55,451 nucleotides of DNA from CAZPZZ01 sp964591245 (GCA_964591245.1 CAZPZZ010000009.1:1-55451), one strand, 5' to 3'; shown: positions 44,386 through 52,696, numbered from the stretch's first letter. Made by a program: numbers and translations. The notes: generated by a model from the letters alone, not told the origin.

Positions 44386-44781
44386 ATGCCGAAGTTTATC
44401 GAAGGCCCAAGTGTTGTCCGGGCGACGGGGAATTTGCCGAAGCGGATTGAAGAATATACAGGCCGGGTGAACAGTGGTGATACAAGAGCCAGCGTCGCGC
44501 GCATGGTGTCGCCAGAAGGCTGGGTCGAGCCAGGTCAACGGCCCGAGTTTCAAGAGGTGACGGTGGTACTGCGGGGACTCGTGCGTGTCGAGTATGAGGG
44601 TGGCACGATGGATGTCCGTGCAGGGCAGGCGGTCGTGACCGAGCCGGGTGAATGGGTACGTTATGCGAGCCCAGAAAAAGGGGGGGCGGAATACGTGGCG
44701 GTCTGCTTACCGGCATTTTCACCGGACACGGTACACCGAGACGTCGGAGAGGAGCGCGGTCATGAAGGAAACGACGCGTAA
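44386..44781 (+). CDS. Small cupin-domain protein
   Basis: A 131-residue single cupin barrel. The segment EFQEVTVVLRGLVRVEYEGGTMDVRAGQAVVTEPGEWVRYASPE gives the two cupin motifs, although the usual metal-binding histidines are mostly replaced (E and Q in motif 1, no clear histidine in motif 2), so metal binding is doubtful. Function is unknown. Its end overlaps the DUF1800 gene by 20 bp, suggesting one transcriptional unit. Confidence 0.8.
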   Translation: MPKFIEGPSVVRATGNLPKRIEEYTGRVNSGDTRASVARMVSPEGWVEPGQRPEFQEVTVVLRGLVRVEYEGGTMDVRAGQAVVTEPGEWVRYASPEKGGAEYVAVCLPAFSPDTVHRDVGEERGHEGNDA

Positions 44782-46606
44782 GGCAAGGAACACCCTCAGG
44801 TATTGGGGAACGGGATTATTTTCGATCGTACTGTTGGTGCTGGTACTGTCCGGTTCCCTCACCCTGGCGGCGGCGGAGGCACCTTCCCCTCGTTGGGTTG
44901 ATGATTTGACGCCGATCCCTGCAACGGCGTGGGATTACGAAATGGCGGCTCACCTCATCGAACGAGCTGGGTTCGGCGCGACGCCAGCCGAGATCGACCA
45001 GCTTGCCGCCATGAGCCCGGAGGTTGTGGTTGACCAGCTGATCAATTACGACGTGATACCCGACGAGGCACCGGCCTTCGAGCCTTCACCTATTTGGGAT
45101 CCAGGCATGGATCCATTCCCGAAGAGCCGTGCGGACGCGGTGCGCATCGCTCGTGAGACGGGTGTTTCCATGGGAGTGCCGGTGCTGCCGGAAGGTGAAT
45201 CACGGCGTCTCCAGCCTGTTGTCGACAAGTTCTTCTACGGCCTGCGCGCCAACGCTATCGAGACCCAGCGGTTGGCCACGTGGTTCGGAGAGCGGATGCT
45301 TACCACACGTCGGCCGCTGGAAGAGAAACTCACGCTGTTCTGGCATGGTCATTTCGCTACCGGCAATAGCAAAGTGCGTGACACCCGTCTGGTGCTGCAG
45401 CAGCACCAGATGCTTCGGGCCAATGCCGCTGGTAACTTCCGCGATCTGCTCATGGGCATCCTGATGGACCCCGCGATGCTCGTTTATCTCGACAATGGTG
45501 AGAACCGCAAGGGACATCCGAACGAAAACTTTGGACGCGAGCTGCTGGAGTTGTTCACGATGGGGGTGGGCAACTACACCGAGCATGATATCCGTGAAGC
45601 GTCTAGGGCGTTCACTGGCTGGACCAATGATGTCCTTGAGTATCGATTCGATGCGGCGTCACATGATGATGGAGACAAGACGTTTCTTGGCCGGACGGGG
45701 CCTTTCAATGGTGAGGACATCATCGACATCGTGCTCGACGCTCGTGTCACCGCTGAATTCATTGCGTCGAAGCTTTACCGGTTCTTTGTGCGGGAGGAGA
45801 TTGACGATTCAACCAGGGTGAAATTGGGCTCTACGCTTCGTCAGGCCGACTACGAATTGCGCCCGCTGCTACGCCAAATCTTTCTTTCTCGAGACTTCTA
45901 TAGTCCGGCCTCTGTCGCGAGACAGATTAAGACCCCTGTCCACCTGGTGGTGTCGACATATCGGAAGTTGGGATTGACAGCACTGCCGACCATTCCTGAT
46001 TTCAACCGGTTGACAGCGACCCTAGGTCAGACGTTGTTCAATCCGCCCAACGTTGCCGGGTGGGCCGGTGGGCGCACCTGGATTACCCCGGCTTTGCTTT
46101 TCCAGCGTGGCAATCTTTTCCGTCAGGTGTTGTTTCCGGACGAGGATGGGTTCTGGGCACCTGACCGGGCCATCCCGGGGATCTACGCGCGTGTGGGACA
46201 GCGCCTTGAGCAGGGGATGAGTATCACGGCTGCCACGCAGGAGGGCGATGCCGAGTCGAGCCAGCTCGTTGATCGGGATGAGGACTATAACACCCGCTAC
46301 GGCGGGTACCGGGGCTATGTCATGGCGTACGAACGCCTGCACCGTATCCCACGGGTAACCGCCGATCTGGATCTATCTGGGCTCGTCGCTGAGGTTGGTG
46401 CCTCAACGGTCGATGCGGTTGTCGATCACTTCGTTCGCCGTTTTCTCAGCGTACCTATCGCGACAGGGACTCGCGCACTCTTGGTGCAGCACCTACGTGA
46501 TGATCTGGCGAGCGATCGGATCCCGCCCGCAGGTCCTCGGCTCGAACGTTCCCTGCGTTCCTTGCTCTACCTCGTGCTGAGCACTCCGGAGTACCAGCTC
46601 GCGTGA
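44762..46606 (+). CDS. DUF1800 family exported protein
   Basis: The 614-residue protein has a signal sequence (LFSIVLLVLVLSGSLTLAAAEA) and the DUF1800 core: AAHLIERAGFGATPAEIDQLA, then ERMLTTRRPLEEKLTLFWHGHFATGN, NENFGRELLELFTMGVGNYTEHDI and ARAFTGW-like. DUF1800 proteins are typical of Acidobacteria, Planctomycetes and Bacteroidetes; their function is not established. The start at 44762 is set by GAGAGGAG just upstream and by the signal peptide. It forms a pair with the DUF1501 gene that follows 37 bp later. Confidence 0.9.
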   Translation: MKETTRKARNTLRYWGTGLFSIVLLVLVLSGSLTLAAAEAPSPRWVDDLTPIPATAWDYEMAAHLIERAGFGATPAEIDQLAAMSPEVVVDQLINYDVIPDEAPAFEPSPIWDPGMDPFPKSRADAVRIARETGVSMGVPVLPEGESRRLQPVVDKFFYGLRANAIETQRLATWFGERMLTTRRPLEEKLTLFWHGHFATGNSKVRDTRLVLQQHQMLRANAAGNFRDLLMGILMDPAMLVYLDNGENRKGHPNENFGRELLELFTMGVGNYTEHDIREASRAFTGWTNDVLEYRFDAASHDDGDKTFLGRTGPFNGEDIIDIVLDARVTAEFIASKLYRFFVREEIDDSTRVKLGSTLRQADYELRPLLRQIFLSRDFYSPASVARQIKTPVHLVVSTYRKLGLTALPTIPDFNRLTATLGQTLFNPPNVAGWAGGRTWITPALLFQRGNLFRQVLFPDEDGFWAPDRAIPGIYARVGQRLEQGMSITAATQEGDAESSQLVDRDEDYNTRYGGYRGYVMAYERLHRIPRVTADLDLSGLVAEVGASTVDAVVDHFVRRFLSVPIATGTRALLVQHLRDDLASDRIPPAGPRLERSLRSLLYLVLSTPEYQLA

Positions 46607-46643
46607 GCGGTTACACCATTTTGCGAACGGCCCTAAGGAGACC

Positions 46644-47906
46644 ATGATGATCATTCGCCATCTCAACGGCTGTGGATGCTCGCGGCGTGACTTTCTCAGG
46701 AAAGGGCTATTGGGCATTGGGGTGGCCGGGGGGCTTCCCGGGCTGCTCGGTCAAACCTCGGCGGCGCTGACTGCCCAGGCACTGCAGGGCACCAGCACTG
46801 TAATCCACCCGGAGCGCATTCTCGTGGTCGTCGAACTCTCTGGAGGTAATGACGGATTGAACACCGTTGTGCCGTCTGGTGACGACGAGTACTACCGAGC
46901 GCGACCGAATTTGGGCATTCCAGAGGCCAGTACCCTTCCGATCGCAGACGGTTTCGGGTTCCATCCAGCCATGGTGGGATTTGAGCGGCTCTACAAGGAC
47001 GGAATGATGGCGGTGGTGCATGGGTGTGGCTATGACAATCCAAGTTTGTCTCATTTTTCCTCAATGGGGTTCTGGCATACGGGTGTGCCCAACGGCGGTG
47101 AACCACTAGGATGGCTGGGACGTCTTGCTGATGGCGCCTATGACCACGATGCGCAAGGCAACAGAATCGTCAACATCGGTACCCGCCAATCACTGGCCGT
47201 GCAGGCCCGTCATCACCAGCCGCTCGTCTTCAATGATCCGAGGAGTTTTCGCCGTGACGGATCGCAGAGCGAGCGGCGTATGATTGAACAAATTCACTCG
47301 ACGCTGACTGACAATGCAGAGCTTGAATTCCTCGCGTCGACTGCGGTCAACGCCAGGCAGAGTTCGACCCTGGTGCGCGAGGTCGCGGCCGGTTACAGCA
47401 CTCCGATCGATTACGGCATTGGCGGGCTCTCACCGCAGCTTCGCCAGGTGGCAGCACTGATTGATGCGGCGATGCCGACCCGGCTGTACTACGTGAGCTA
47501 CCAAGGAAATTCTTTCGACACGCACGTACATCAGGCCGATCCCCATGCCCGCTTGCTGGCGTACACAGCGGATGCGGTGCGGGGCTTCGTTACTGATCTG
47601 CAGAGGATCGGTCGCGCGGATGATGTCACCATCATGATGTTTACCGAGTTTGGCCGTCGTGTGGAAGAGAATGCTAGTCTCGGGACTGACCACGGTACGG
47701 CGACCCCGATGTTCGTTATTGGTCGTCAGGTCCAGGGAGGTTTGCACGGTCAACACCCAAGCTTGACCGATCTGGATGACGGGAATCTCAAGATGACCAC
47801 CGACTTCCGGCGAGTCTATGCTTCTATGATCGATGGTTGGCTTGGGTTCAAGGAGAGCGAGTCTATTCTCAAAGGCTCGTTTGCCCCAATGGATCTTTTC
47901 GCGTAG
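46644..47906 (+). CDS. DUF1501 family Tat-exported protein
   Basis: The 420-residue protein has a twin-arginine signal (CSRRDFLRKGLLGIGVAGGLPGLLG), implying folded export. The domain resembles the sulfatase/alkaline phosphatase fold: ILVVVELSGGNDGLNTVVP, YYVSYQGNSFDTHVHQ and MFTEFGRRVEENASLGTDHGTATPMFV, where the D-H of TDHG is a typical metal ligand pair. DUF1501 and DUF1800 genes are usually adjacent, as here; the enzyme activity is unknown. Two ATGs in tandem could start it. Confidence 0.9.
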   Translation: MMIIRHLNGCGCSRRDFLRKGLLGIGVAGGLPGLLGQTSAALTAQALQGTSTVIHPERILVVVELSGGNDGLNTVVPSGDDEYYRARPNLGIPEASTLPIADGFGFHPAMVGFERLYKDGMMAVVHGCGYDNPSLSHFSSMGFWHTGVPNGGEPLGWLGRLADGAYDHDAQGNRIVNIGTRQSLAVQARHHQPLVFNDPRSFRRDGSQSERRMIEQIHSTLTDNAELEFLASTAVNARQSSTLVREVAAGYSTPIDYGIGGLSPQLRQVAALIDAAMPTRLYYVSYQGNSFDTHVHQADPHARLLAYTADAVRGFVTDLQRIGRADDVTIMMFTEFGRRVEENASLGTDHGTATPMFVIGRQVQGGLHGQHPSLTDLDDGNLKMTTDFRRVYASMIDGWLGFKESESILKGSFAPMDLFA

Positions 47907-47974
47907 AGCCAGTGGCAGGCGCAGAAACCGCCACGAGGTTGTACGTCAGGAAAAGAGAGTGTTCCCGTATTGTC

Positions 47975-49378
47975 TCAAGGTTTTAATCGCCGCACCTTCT
48001 CAACCAATGTTGTGCGTTTCAGTCCCAGCCGTTCCGCAGCGCGTTGACGGTTTCCACTCGTGTCATCAAGTGCCTGGCGAATCAATTGGCGTTCGATAGT
48101 GGCGATGTAGGTCGGCATGTCGAAACCGTCCTCAAGCACTGGCAGGAGGGGTAGCTCTTCCGCAGGGCGTGTCCGTTGGAGTTCGGGTGGGAGATCGCCG
48201 ACGTCGATCTGGGGTCGGTTGCCGCCGAGTGCGAGGGCCCGTTCGATGGCGTTCTCAAGCTGTCGAATGTTACCCGGCCAATCGTAGGCCATCAGCCGGC
48301 GGATTGCTTCTTGTGTCAACGTGACCTCTCGGGTGGGGGCCTCCTCGTCGCTGAGCCGCCGGATGAAGTGTTGCACGAGCAGAGGGATGTCTTCGCGACG
48401 CTCGCGCAGCGGCGGTAAATAGACGGGAATGACGTTCAATCGATAGTACAGGTCTTCGCGAAATGCGCCATCTTGGACCAGCTGCGAGAGGTTGGCGTTT
48501 GTGGCCGCGATGATCCGGACGTCTATCTTGATGGTCCGGGTATCGCCGACGCGCTCGAGTTCTCGCTCCTGCAAGACTCGCAGCAGCTTGGCCTGCAGGC
48601 TGCTGCTCATCGTGCCGACCTCATCCAGAAAGAGCGTGCCCTGGTCCGCGGTCTCGAGCCGACCTTGCCGGGTGGTCACCGCGCCGGTGAACGCACCGCG
48701 GACATGACCAAATAATTCTGACTCGAGCAGGGTTTCCGGGACGGCGCTGCAGTTCAGGGCCACGAAACGATGGGTTCGTCGGGGACTGTTGTGATGCAGC
48801 GCTCGCGCCGCAAGCTCCTTGCCGGTACCGGTTTCTCCGGTGATCAGAACCGTGCTCGCACTTCGGGCTGCCGTTTCCAAGAGCTCGAACAGCTCCTGCA
48901 TGCGTGAACTGTGTCCCACGAGTTCCTCGAACCGATAGCGCTCTTCGAGCTGTGACCGAAGGTACGCGTTTTCGGAGCGAAGTCGTCGTTGTTCGAGGGC
49001 TGAGGTCACGACGTGTAGCAGTTGGTCAATCTGAAACGGTTTGGTGATGAACTCGGACGCACCTTGTTTGATGGCATCTACGGCGTCTCGAACGGTGCCA
49101 AAGCCGGTCACGACGATGCCGACGATCTCGGGATATCGTTCGATCGCCGCGGAAAGAACCTCGGTGCCGTCAATGCCGGGCAAGCGTAGGTCGGTCAAAA
49201 CCACGTCGAACGCGAACTCAGTGAGTTGCTCTAGTGCGGCCTCGCCGCTTTCAGCTTGTACGACCCGGTAGCCATGATCGGTTAACTGGGCCGCCGTCGT
49301 CTCCCGCAACGAGGCTTCGTCCTCGACCAGCAGCAGGTGGGTTTCTGCCCGGGGGGCTCCATCGTTTTGCGTGTTCAT
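47975..49378 (-). CDS. NtrC-family sigma-54-dependent response regulator
   Basis: The 467-residue protein has a receiver domain (DE acid pocket 20-21, phospho-acceptor D63 in LTDLRLPG, lysine in ITKPFQ), an AAA+ domain (Walker A GETGTGKE 181-188, GAFTGA at 228-233 for sigma-54 contact, Walker B FLDEV around 250-254) and a C-terminal Fis-type HTH (GNRQRAAERLGLKRTTLVEKVRRL). It is a full activator of sigma-54 promoters. It is divergent from the small HTH gene. A sigma-54 promoter with paired upstream palindromes lies 0.6-0.8 kb away. Confidence 0.96.
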   Translation of the reverse strand: MNTQNDGAPRAETHLLLVEDEASLRETTAAQLTDHGYRVVQAESGEAALEQLTEFAFDVVLTDLRLPGIDGTEVLSAAIERYPEIVGIVVTGFGTVRDAVDAIKQGASEFITKPFQIDQLLHVVTSALEQRRLRSENAYLRSQLEERYRFEELVGHSSRMQELFELLETAARSASTVLITGETGTGKELAARALHHNSPRRTHRFVALNCSAVPETLLESELFGHVRGAFTGAVTTRQGRLETADQGTLFLDEVGTMSSSLQAKLLRVLQERELERVGDTRTIKIDVRIIAATNANLSQLVQDGAFREDLYYRLNVIPVYLPPLRERREDIPLLVQHFIRRLSDEEAPTREVTLTQEAIRRLMAYDWPGNIRQLENAIERALALGGNRPQIDVGDLPPELQRTRPAEELPLLPVLEDGFDMPTYIATIERQLIRQALDDTSGNRQRAAERLGLKRTTLVEKVRRLKP

Positions 49379-49437
49379 ATCAATAGTGGCCTAATGGCCG
49401 GACCGCACACGGCCGATACCATTATTCGAGCCCGCTC

Positions 49438-49450
49438 CGAAGTGACTTCG
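49438..49450. promoter_or_regulatory. Palindrome in the divergent regulator promoter region
   Basis: CGAAGT-G-ACTTCG is a perfect 6-bp inverted repeat around one base. It lies in the 114-bp region between the divergent NtrC-like and HTH genes and could be an operator. Confidence 0.35.
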
Positions 49451-49492
49451 TCTTGCCCTTTGCACTGGGCGGGCCAGATATGAGCCGCTGTG

Positions 49493-49699
49493 ATGATAGT
49501 TGATAGGAAAACCATTTCGATCATGAAGGCCTGTGAGCTGGTTGGTGTTAGTCGACGGACTATCTACAATTGGATCTCAAGCGGAAAAGTAGAATATGTC
49601 CGAACCGCGGGTGGCTCCGTGCGTATCTTCGTTGACACCCTTTGGCGTGAGCCGGGGGCGGATGCACCGCAACTTCCGTCCGTGCAAACGAATCGGTAG
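49493..49699 (+). CDS. Small MerR-like/excisionase-family HTH protein
   Basis: The 68-residue protein is essentially one winged helix: KTISIMKACELVGVSRRTIYNWISSGKVEYVRTAGGSVRIFVDTLW. This fits HTH_17/BldC-like regulators. It lacks any MerR effector domain and could act as a co-regulator. The ATG at 49493 follows a GTG by one codon. It is divergent from the NtrC-like gene and 63 bp before the DHp-like gene. There are no phage genes around, so an excisionase role is unlikely. Confidence 0.8.
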   Translation: MIVDRKTISIMKACELVGVSRRTIYNWISSGKVEYVRTAGGSVRIFVDTLWREPGADAPQLPSVQTNR

Positions 49700-49762
49700 C
49701 CAACCGACGCTTCATGGACCATTTAGATCCGCACCCCATTGCCCAGAACGGATAGTTTCAAG

Positions 49763-49960
49763 ATGGACCAGACGACCGATCACGGTGCTCTTTTCCATCG
49801 GCTGAACAACCAACTCGGCATTATTCTCGCTAATGCTGAGCTTCTTGAGGCCAGACTCTCCGACGACACAAGTTCATCGCGCGCCGCCCAGATCGTGAGT
49901 AGCGCCGTTGAGGCAATCAGTGCCGCCCGGCACATTCGGGAATGCTTTCCTGACAAGTAG
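49763..49960 (+). CDS. Stand-alone DHp-like (histidine-kinase dimerisation) mini-protein
   Basis: This 65-residue protein is almost all two helices. ALFHRLNNQLGIILANAELL (9-28) matches the DHp phospho-acceptor helix of histidine kinases (compare VAHELNNPLATILTWAERL in the hybrid kinase nearby), and RAAQIVSSAVEAISAARHIREC matches the second DHp helix. The phospho-acceptor position is H12, but the acidic residue that normally follows it is arginine (H-R rather than H-E/D). No ATP-binding domain follows before the stop. It could be a phosphotransfer intermediate or a dimerisation decoy. The ATG at 49763 is chosen because homology begins soon after; its ribosome-binding site is weak. Confidence 0.65.
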   Translation: MDQTTDHGALFHRLNNQLGIILANAELLEARLSDDTSSSRAAQIVSSAVEAISAARHIRECFPDK

Positions 49961-49996
49961 TGCGACTTTCCTGACCTCACAATTTAGCTCAATATC

Positions 49997-50010
49997 GTCA
50001 AATATTTGAC
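49997..50010. promoter_or_regulatory. Putative activator site 1 (GTCAA-N4-TTGAC)
   Basis: GTCAAATATTTGAC is a perfect 14-bp palindrome, about 180 bp upstream of the predicted sigma-54 transcription start. It shares arms and spacing with site 2, as expected of sites for a dimeric NtrC-like activator. Confidence 0.6.
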
Positions 50011-50028
50011 TGTACAGAGGTAAGAACA

Positions 50029-50042
50029 GTCAAGCGATTGAC
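50029..50042. promoter_or_regulatory. Putative activator site 2 (GTCAA-N4-TTGAC)
   Basis: GTCAAGCGATTGAC has the same arms as site 1, centred 32 bp (about three helical turns) further on, so both face the same side of the helix. AT-rich DNA (about 50090-50155) between it and the promoter would favour looping. Confidence 0.6.
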
Positions 50043-50165
50043 GCCCATGCGTGTCTTCTTGGACGCGACTGAGTGGTTGTTTATCTCGCCATATAATTTA
50101 ATAAGTCATTTTTTTACAACTATTTAAAATGTTTTATGGAAGTGTGAAAAAAAATAGGCGGTGGT

Positions 50166-50180
50166 TGGCATAGTCCTTGC
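50166..50180 (+). promoter_or_regulatory. Sigma-54 (-24/-12) promoter of the FliA/WhiG-type sigma gene
   Basis: TGGCA (50166-50170) and TTGC (50177-50180) place GG and GC exactly 10 bp apart, the strict sigma-54 spacing. Transcription would begin near 50192. Confidence 0.8.
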
Positions 50181-50252
50181 CTTAATGAAGGTCACATAGT
50201 GGCCGCCGCGTTCGCAGAAGAGACGTTGGGGGTACTGCTCGGAGACAATGCT

Positions 50253-51140
50253 ATGAAAGCTCAACAGCTCGACCCCAAATCTCAGGACCGTATTGCTGCG
50301 AGCCTGCCATTCGTCGAGGCGATGGCACGGCGTATGGCGTCATCAATGCCACATTCCATAGACCTGGGAGATCTTGTTCAGGATGGCATGATTGGACTCA
50401 TCGACGCCGCGAACCGGTTCGATGAGGACCGCGGCATTAAATTCGAAACGTTTGCAGAACGCCGCGTTCGCGGAGCCATGATCGATGCCTTGCGCCGTGA
50501 CGCATGGCCACGCGGAATCCGTCGCGTCCGTCGAGAACTTGAAGCTGCGAGGGAGAAGCTTCGCCGTGAGCTGGGCACAGAGCCGTCCTTGTCGGAGCTT
50601 GCTACCCACATGGGATCAGATGAAAAGCGGCTGAGCCGAACGATCGTGCGGATCAATACGATCGAATCGACATCGCCATTGGCTACTGTGGACGCTGTGC
50701 AGGGGGCTCACCTGCCTCCGGTGATGGTGCCACCCGAGGTCCCGGGGCCGTATACCGCCTGTGAGCGAGGGGAAGTGGCTACTCGTGTGCGTGAGGCCAT
50801 CAAGGCGTTGCCGTGGCGCGAGCGGAAGGTGATCAGCATGTACTACTACGGTGAGGTCACCATGAAGGAAATTGGCAACGAAATCGGGGTCAATGAATCA
50901 CGTGTTTCGCAGCTGCATGCACGCGCGGTCCAGCGGTTACGGAAGACCTTGGGTCCTGATCTGAAGCCTGGTGCGGTGGCTGCGGCGATGAGTCATCTTG
51001 GGAAGGCGGTTACACAACCGAAAGTGATGGGACGCAAGCGCATGCCAATCCGGATGGAGACATCCGACCTGGCTGGCCCTTCCCGACAAACCGTTACGGC
51101 GCGAAGCGCCGGTCAGGTCGTAAATCGCGTTGCATGCTGA
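50253..51140 (+). CDS. RNA polymerase sigma factor, FliA/WhiG (sigma-28) type
   Basis: The 295-residue protein has region 2 (DLGDLVQDGMIGLIDAANRFDEDRGIKFETFAERRVRGAMIDALR), region 3 (WPRGIRRVRREL...) and region 4 (LPWRERKVISMYYYGEVTMKEIGNEIGVNESRVSQLHARAVQRLR). WPRGIRR is typical of the FliA/WhiG branch. About 60 residues follow region 4, longer than usual. A GTG at 50199 would extend it by 18 residues, but it lies only about 7 bp after the predicted sigma-54 start point and its ribosome-binding site would not be transcribed, so the ATG at 50253 (with GGAGA upstream) is preferred. No flagellar genes lie nearby. Confidence 0.9.
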   Translation: MKAQQLDPKSQDRIAASLPFVEAMARRMASSMPHSIDLGDLVQDGMIGLIDAANRFDEDRGIKFETFAERRVRGAMIDALRRDAWPRGIRRVRRELEAAREKLRRELGTEPSLSELATHMGSDEKRLSRTIVRINTIESTSPLATVDAVQGAHLPPVMVPPEVPGPYTACERGEVATRVREAIKALPWRERKVISMYYYGEVTMKEIGNEIGVNESRVSQLHARAVQRLRKTLGPDLKPGAVAAAMSHLGKAVTQPKVMGRKRMPIRMETSDLAGPSRQTVTARSAGQVVNRVAC

Positions 51141-51148
51141 GCCGCTAT

Positions 51149-52696
51149 TCAGCCAAGGACTTCATGTGCGGTCCGCAGCAGATCGTTTAATCGGAAAGGC
51201 TTGGGGAGCCAGCGGCACCCTGTTTCGACGAGGAATCGTTCAGCGTCGGTACCAGCCACATCGCCCGTCACGAAGATGACGTGTGCCGCAAGCGCCGGAT
51301 TCTGCGCGCGCAGCAGACGATAGAATGCTCGGCCGTCGAGTCGCGGCATCTTCAAGTCGCAGATGACGAGATCGAATACCGCCTTCTCCACTCGTTCCAG
51401 CCCTTCCTGCCCGTCGGCGGCTCGCTCAACTTGATACCCGGCGTCCGTTAACGCGTCCGCCACGGCTGTCGCGAGTGCCGGTTCGTCTTCGACAACCAAG
51501 ACGGACGCTCCCACCACGGCTTGCGGAGGCTCGGCGACAGTATGTGGGATGCGCGGGGCGACGGCCGTAGCCGGAAAAGAGACAAAAAATGAGGCACCAA
51601 CACTATTGGATGGACCGATACGGATCTGTCCGCCGTGCTCTTGTACGATGGCGTACGCAACGGTTAAACCGAGTCCGGTTCCTTTGCCTACTGTTTTCGT
51701 CGTAAAGAACGGATCGAAGATCTTTCGCTGAACATCATCTGGTACACCGGGTCCATCATCGTTCACCTCCAACATCACCATTTCTTCTGCATGGTCGTAC
51801 CAGGTGCGAAGGACGAGTGTTCCCCGCCCATTGGCACTGACCATCGCCTGTTCCGAGTTGATGATCAAATTCAGCAGTACCTGTTTGATCTGGTGTGGAT
51901 CGGCAAAAACCTGGGGCAAGCCGGCAGCAAGTGCGTCGAGAGTGGTCACGTTCGCGTCACGCTGCTCGAGTGCGCGAAGCTTGAGCGTATCCCGTACAAC
52001 TTCGTTGAGATCAACCAACGCGCGGGTCGTGTTCCTCTTGTAGGCGAACGTCAGCAGATTCCGCACAATCTTCGCAGCTCGCTCCGACTCACTGAGAATC
52101 GTTTCCAGGCCTTGCTTGGTTTCCTGTCCAAGGGGACGAGAGGCCAGTCGTTCTGCCCACGTCAAAATGGTCGCCAGGGGATTGTTGAGCTCGTGAGCCA
52201 CTCCGGAGACCGTTTGTCCCAGTGTGGCCATCTTCTCTGATTGGACTAACTGCCGACTCAGGTCGCGACCTTGATCTTCCAGCTTCCGCCGTTCGCTGAC
52301 GTCACGCACGAGTGCGTCGAGGCGCGCTGGACGAGCACCTACCGCTGAGTGAAGCGTCGCGGTCACCTCGATCCAGATGGAGCTGTTGTCGGTGCGGCGT
52401 ACGCGCAGCAGGTGGTCACTTACGGTTCCGTCGCGCCGGAGTTGTTTGAAAAACGTGTCCCGCGCACGTTGATCGACGAACCGATCTGGCGCGAAGGGAT
52501 GGATGGATTCGAAGGGCGTTTCGGCAGCGAATCCGAATATGGCTTTCAGATGTGGATTTGCACCCAGCGTACTCACGGTTTCGGAATCGAGTGTTCCGAT
52601 ATACACGCCTTCCCGAATCGAGTTGTACAGACTCATCAGGAGCTCCGCCTCGGGGGAGGGTGAATGACGGCGGCGCTCGACCGGTCGCGAAGTCAT
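51149..52696 (-). CDS. PAS-containing hybrid histidine kinase with C-terminal receiver
   Basis: The 515-residue soluble kinase has a PAS domain (about 20-135), DHp domain with H168 (GVAHELNNPLATIL), HATPase domain (NLIINSEQAM N box, NDDGPGVP, GKGTGLGLTVAY) and a receiver domain (about 396-515) with D447 in VICDLKMPRLDG and lysine in LPKPF. No membrane segment is seen, so it senses an internal signal. Convergent with the sigma gene (8 bp apart). It is a candidate partner for the NtrC-like regulator 1.8 kb away, though a phosphorelay would need a phosphotransfer protein. Confidence 0.94.
   Translation of the reverse strand: MTSRPVERRRHSPSPEAELLMSLYNSIREGVYIGTLDSETVSTLGANPHLKAIFGFAAETPFESIHPFAPDRFVDQRARDTFFKQLRRDGTVSDHLLRVRRTDNSSIWIEVTATLHSAVGARPARLDALVRDVSERRKLEDQGRDLSRQLVQSEKMATLGQTVSGVAHELNNPLATILTWAERLASRPLGQETKQGLETILSESERAAKIVRNLLTFAYKRNTTRALVDLNEVVRDTLKLRALEQRDANVTTLDALAAGLPQVFADPHQIKQVLLNLIINSEQAMVSANGRGTLVLRTWYDHAEEMVMLEVNDDGPGVPDDVQRKIFDPFFTTKTVGKGTGLGLTVAYAIVQEHGGQIRIGPSNSVGASFFVSFPATAVAPRIPHTVAEPPQAVVGASVLVVEDEPALATAVADALTDAGYQVERAADGQEGLERVEKAVFDLVICDLKMPRLDGRAFYRLLRAQNPALAAHVIFVTGDVAGTDAERFLVETGCRWLPKPFRLNDLLRTAHEVLG

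Noticed and set aside
49493..49699. Phage excisionase marking a mobile element
   Set aside because: No integrase, attachment repeats or phage genes nearby; the divergent NtrC gene points to a regulatory role.
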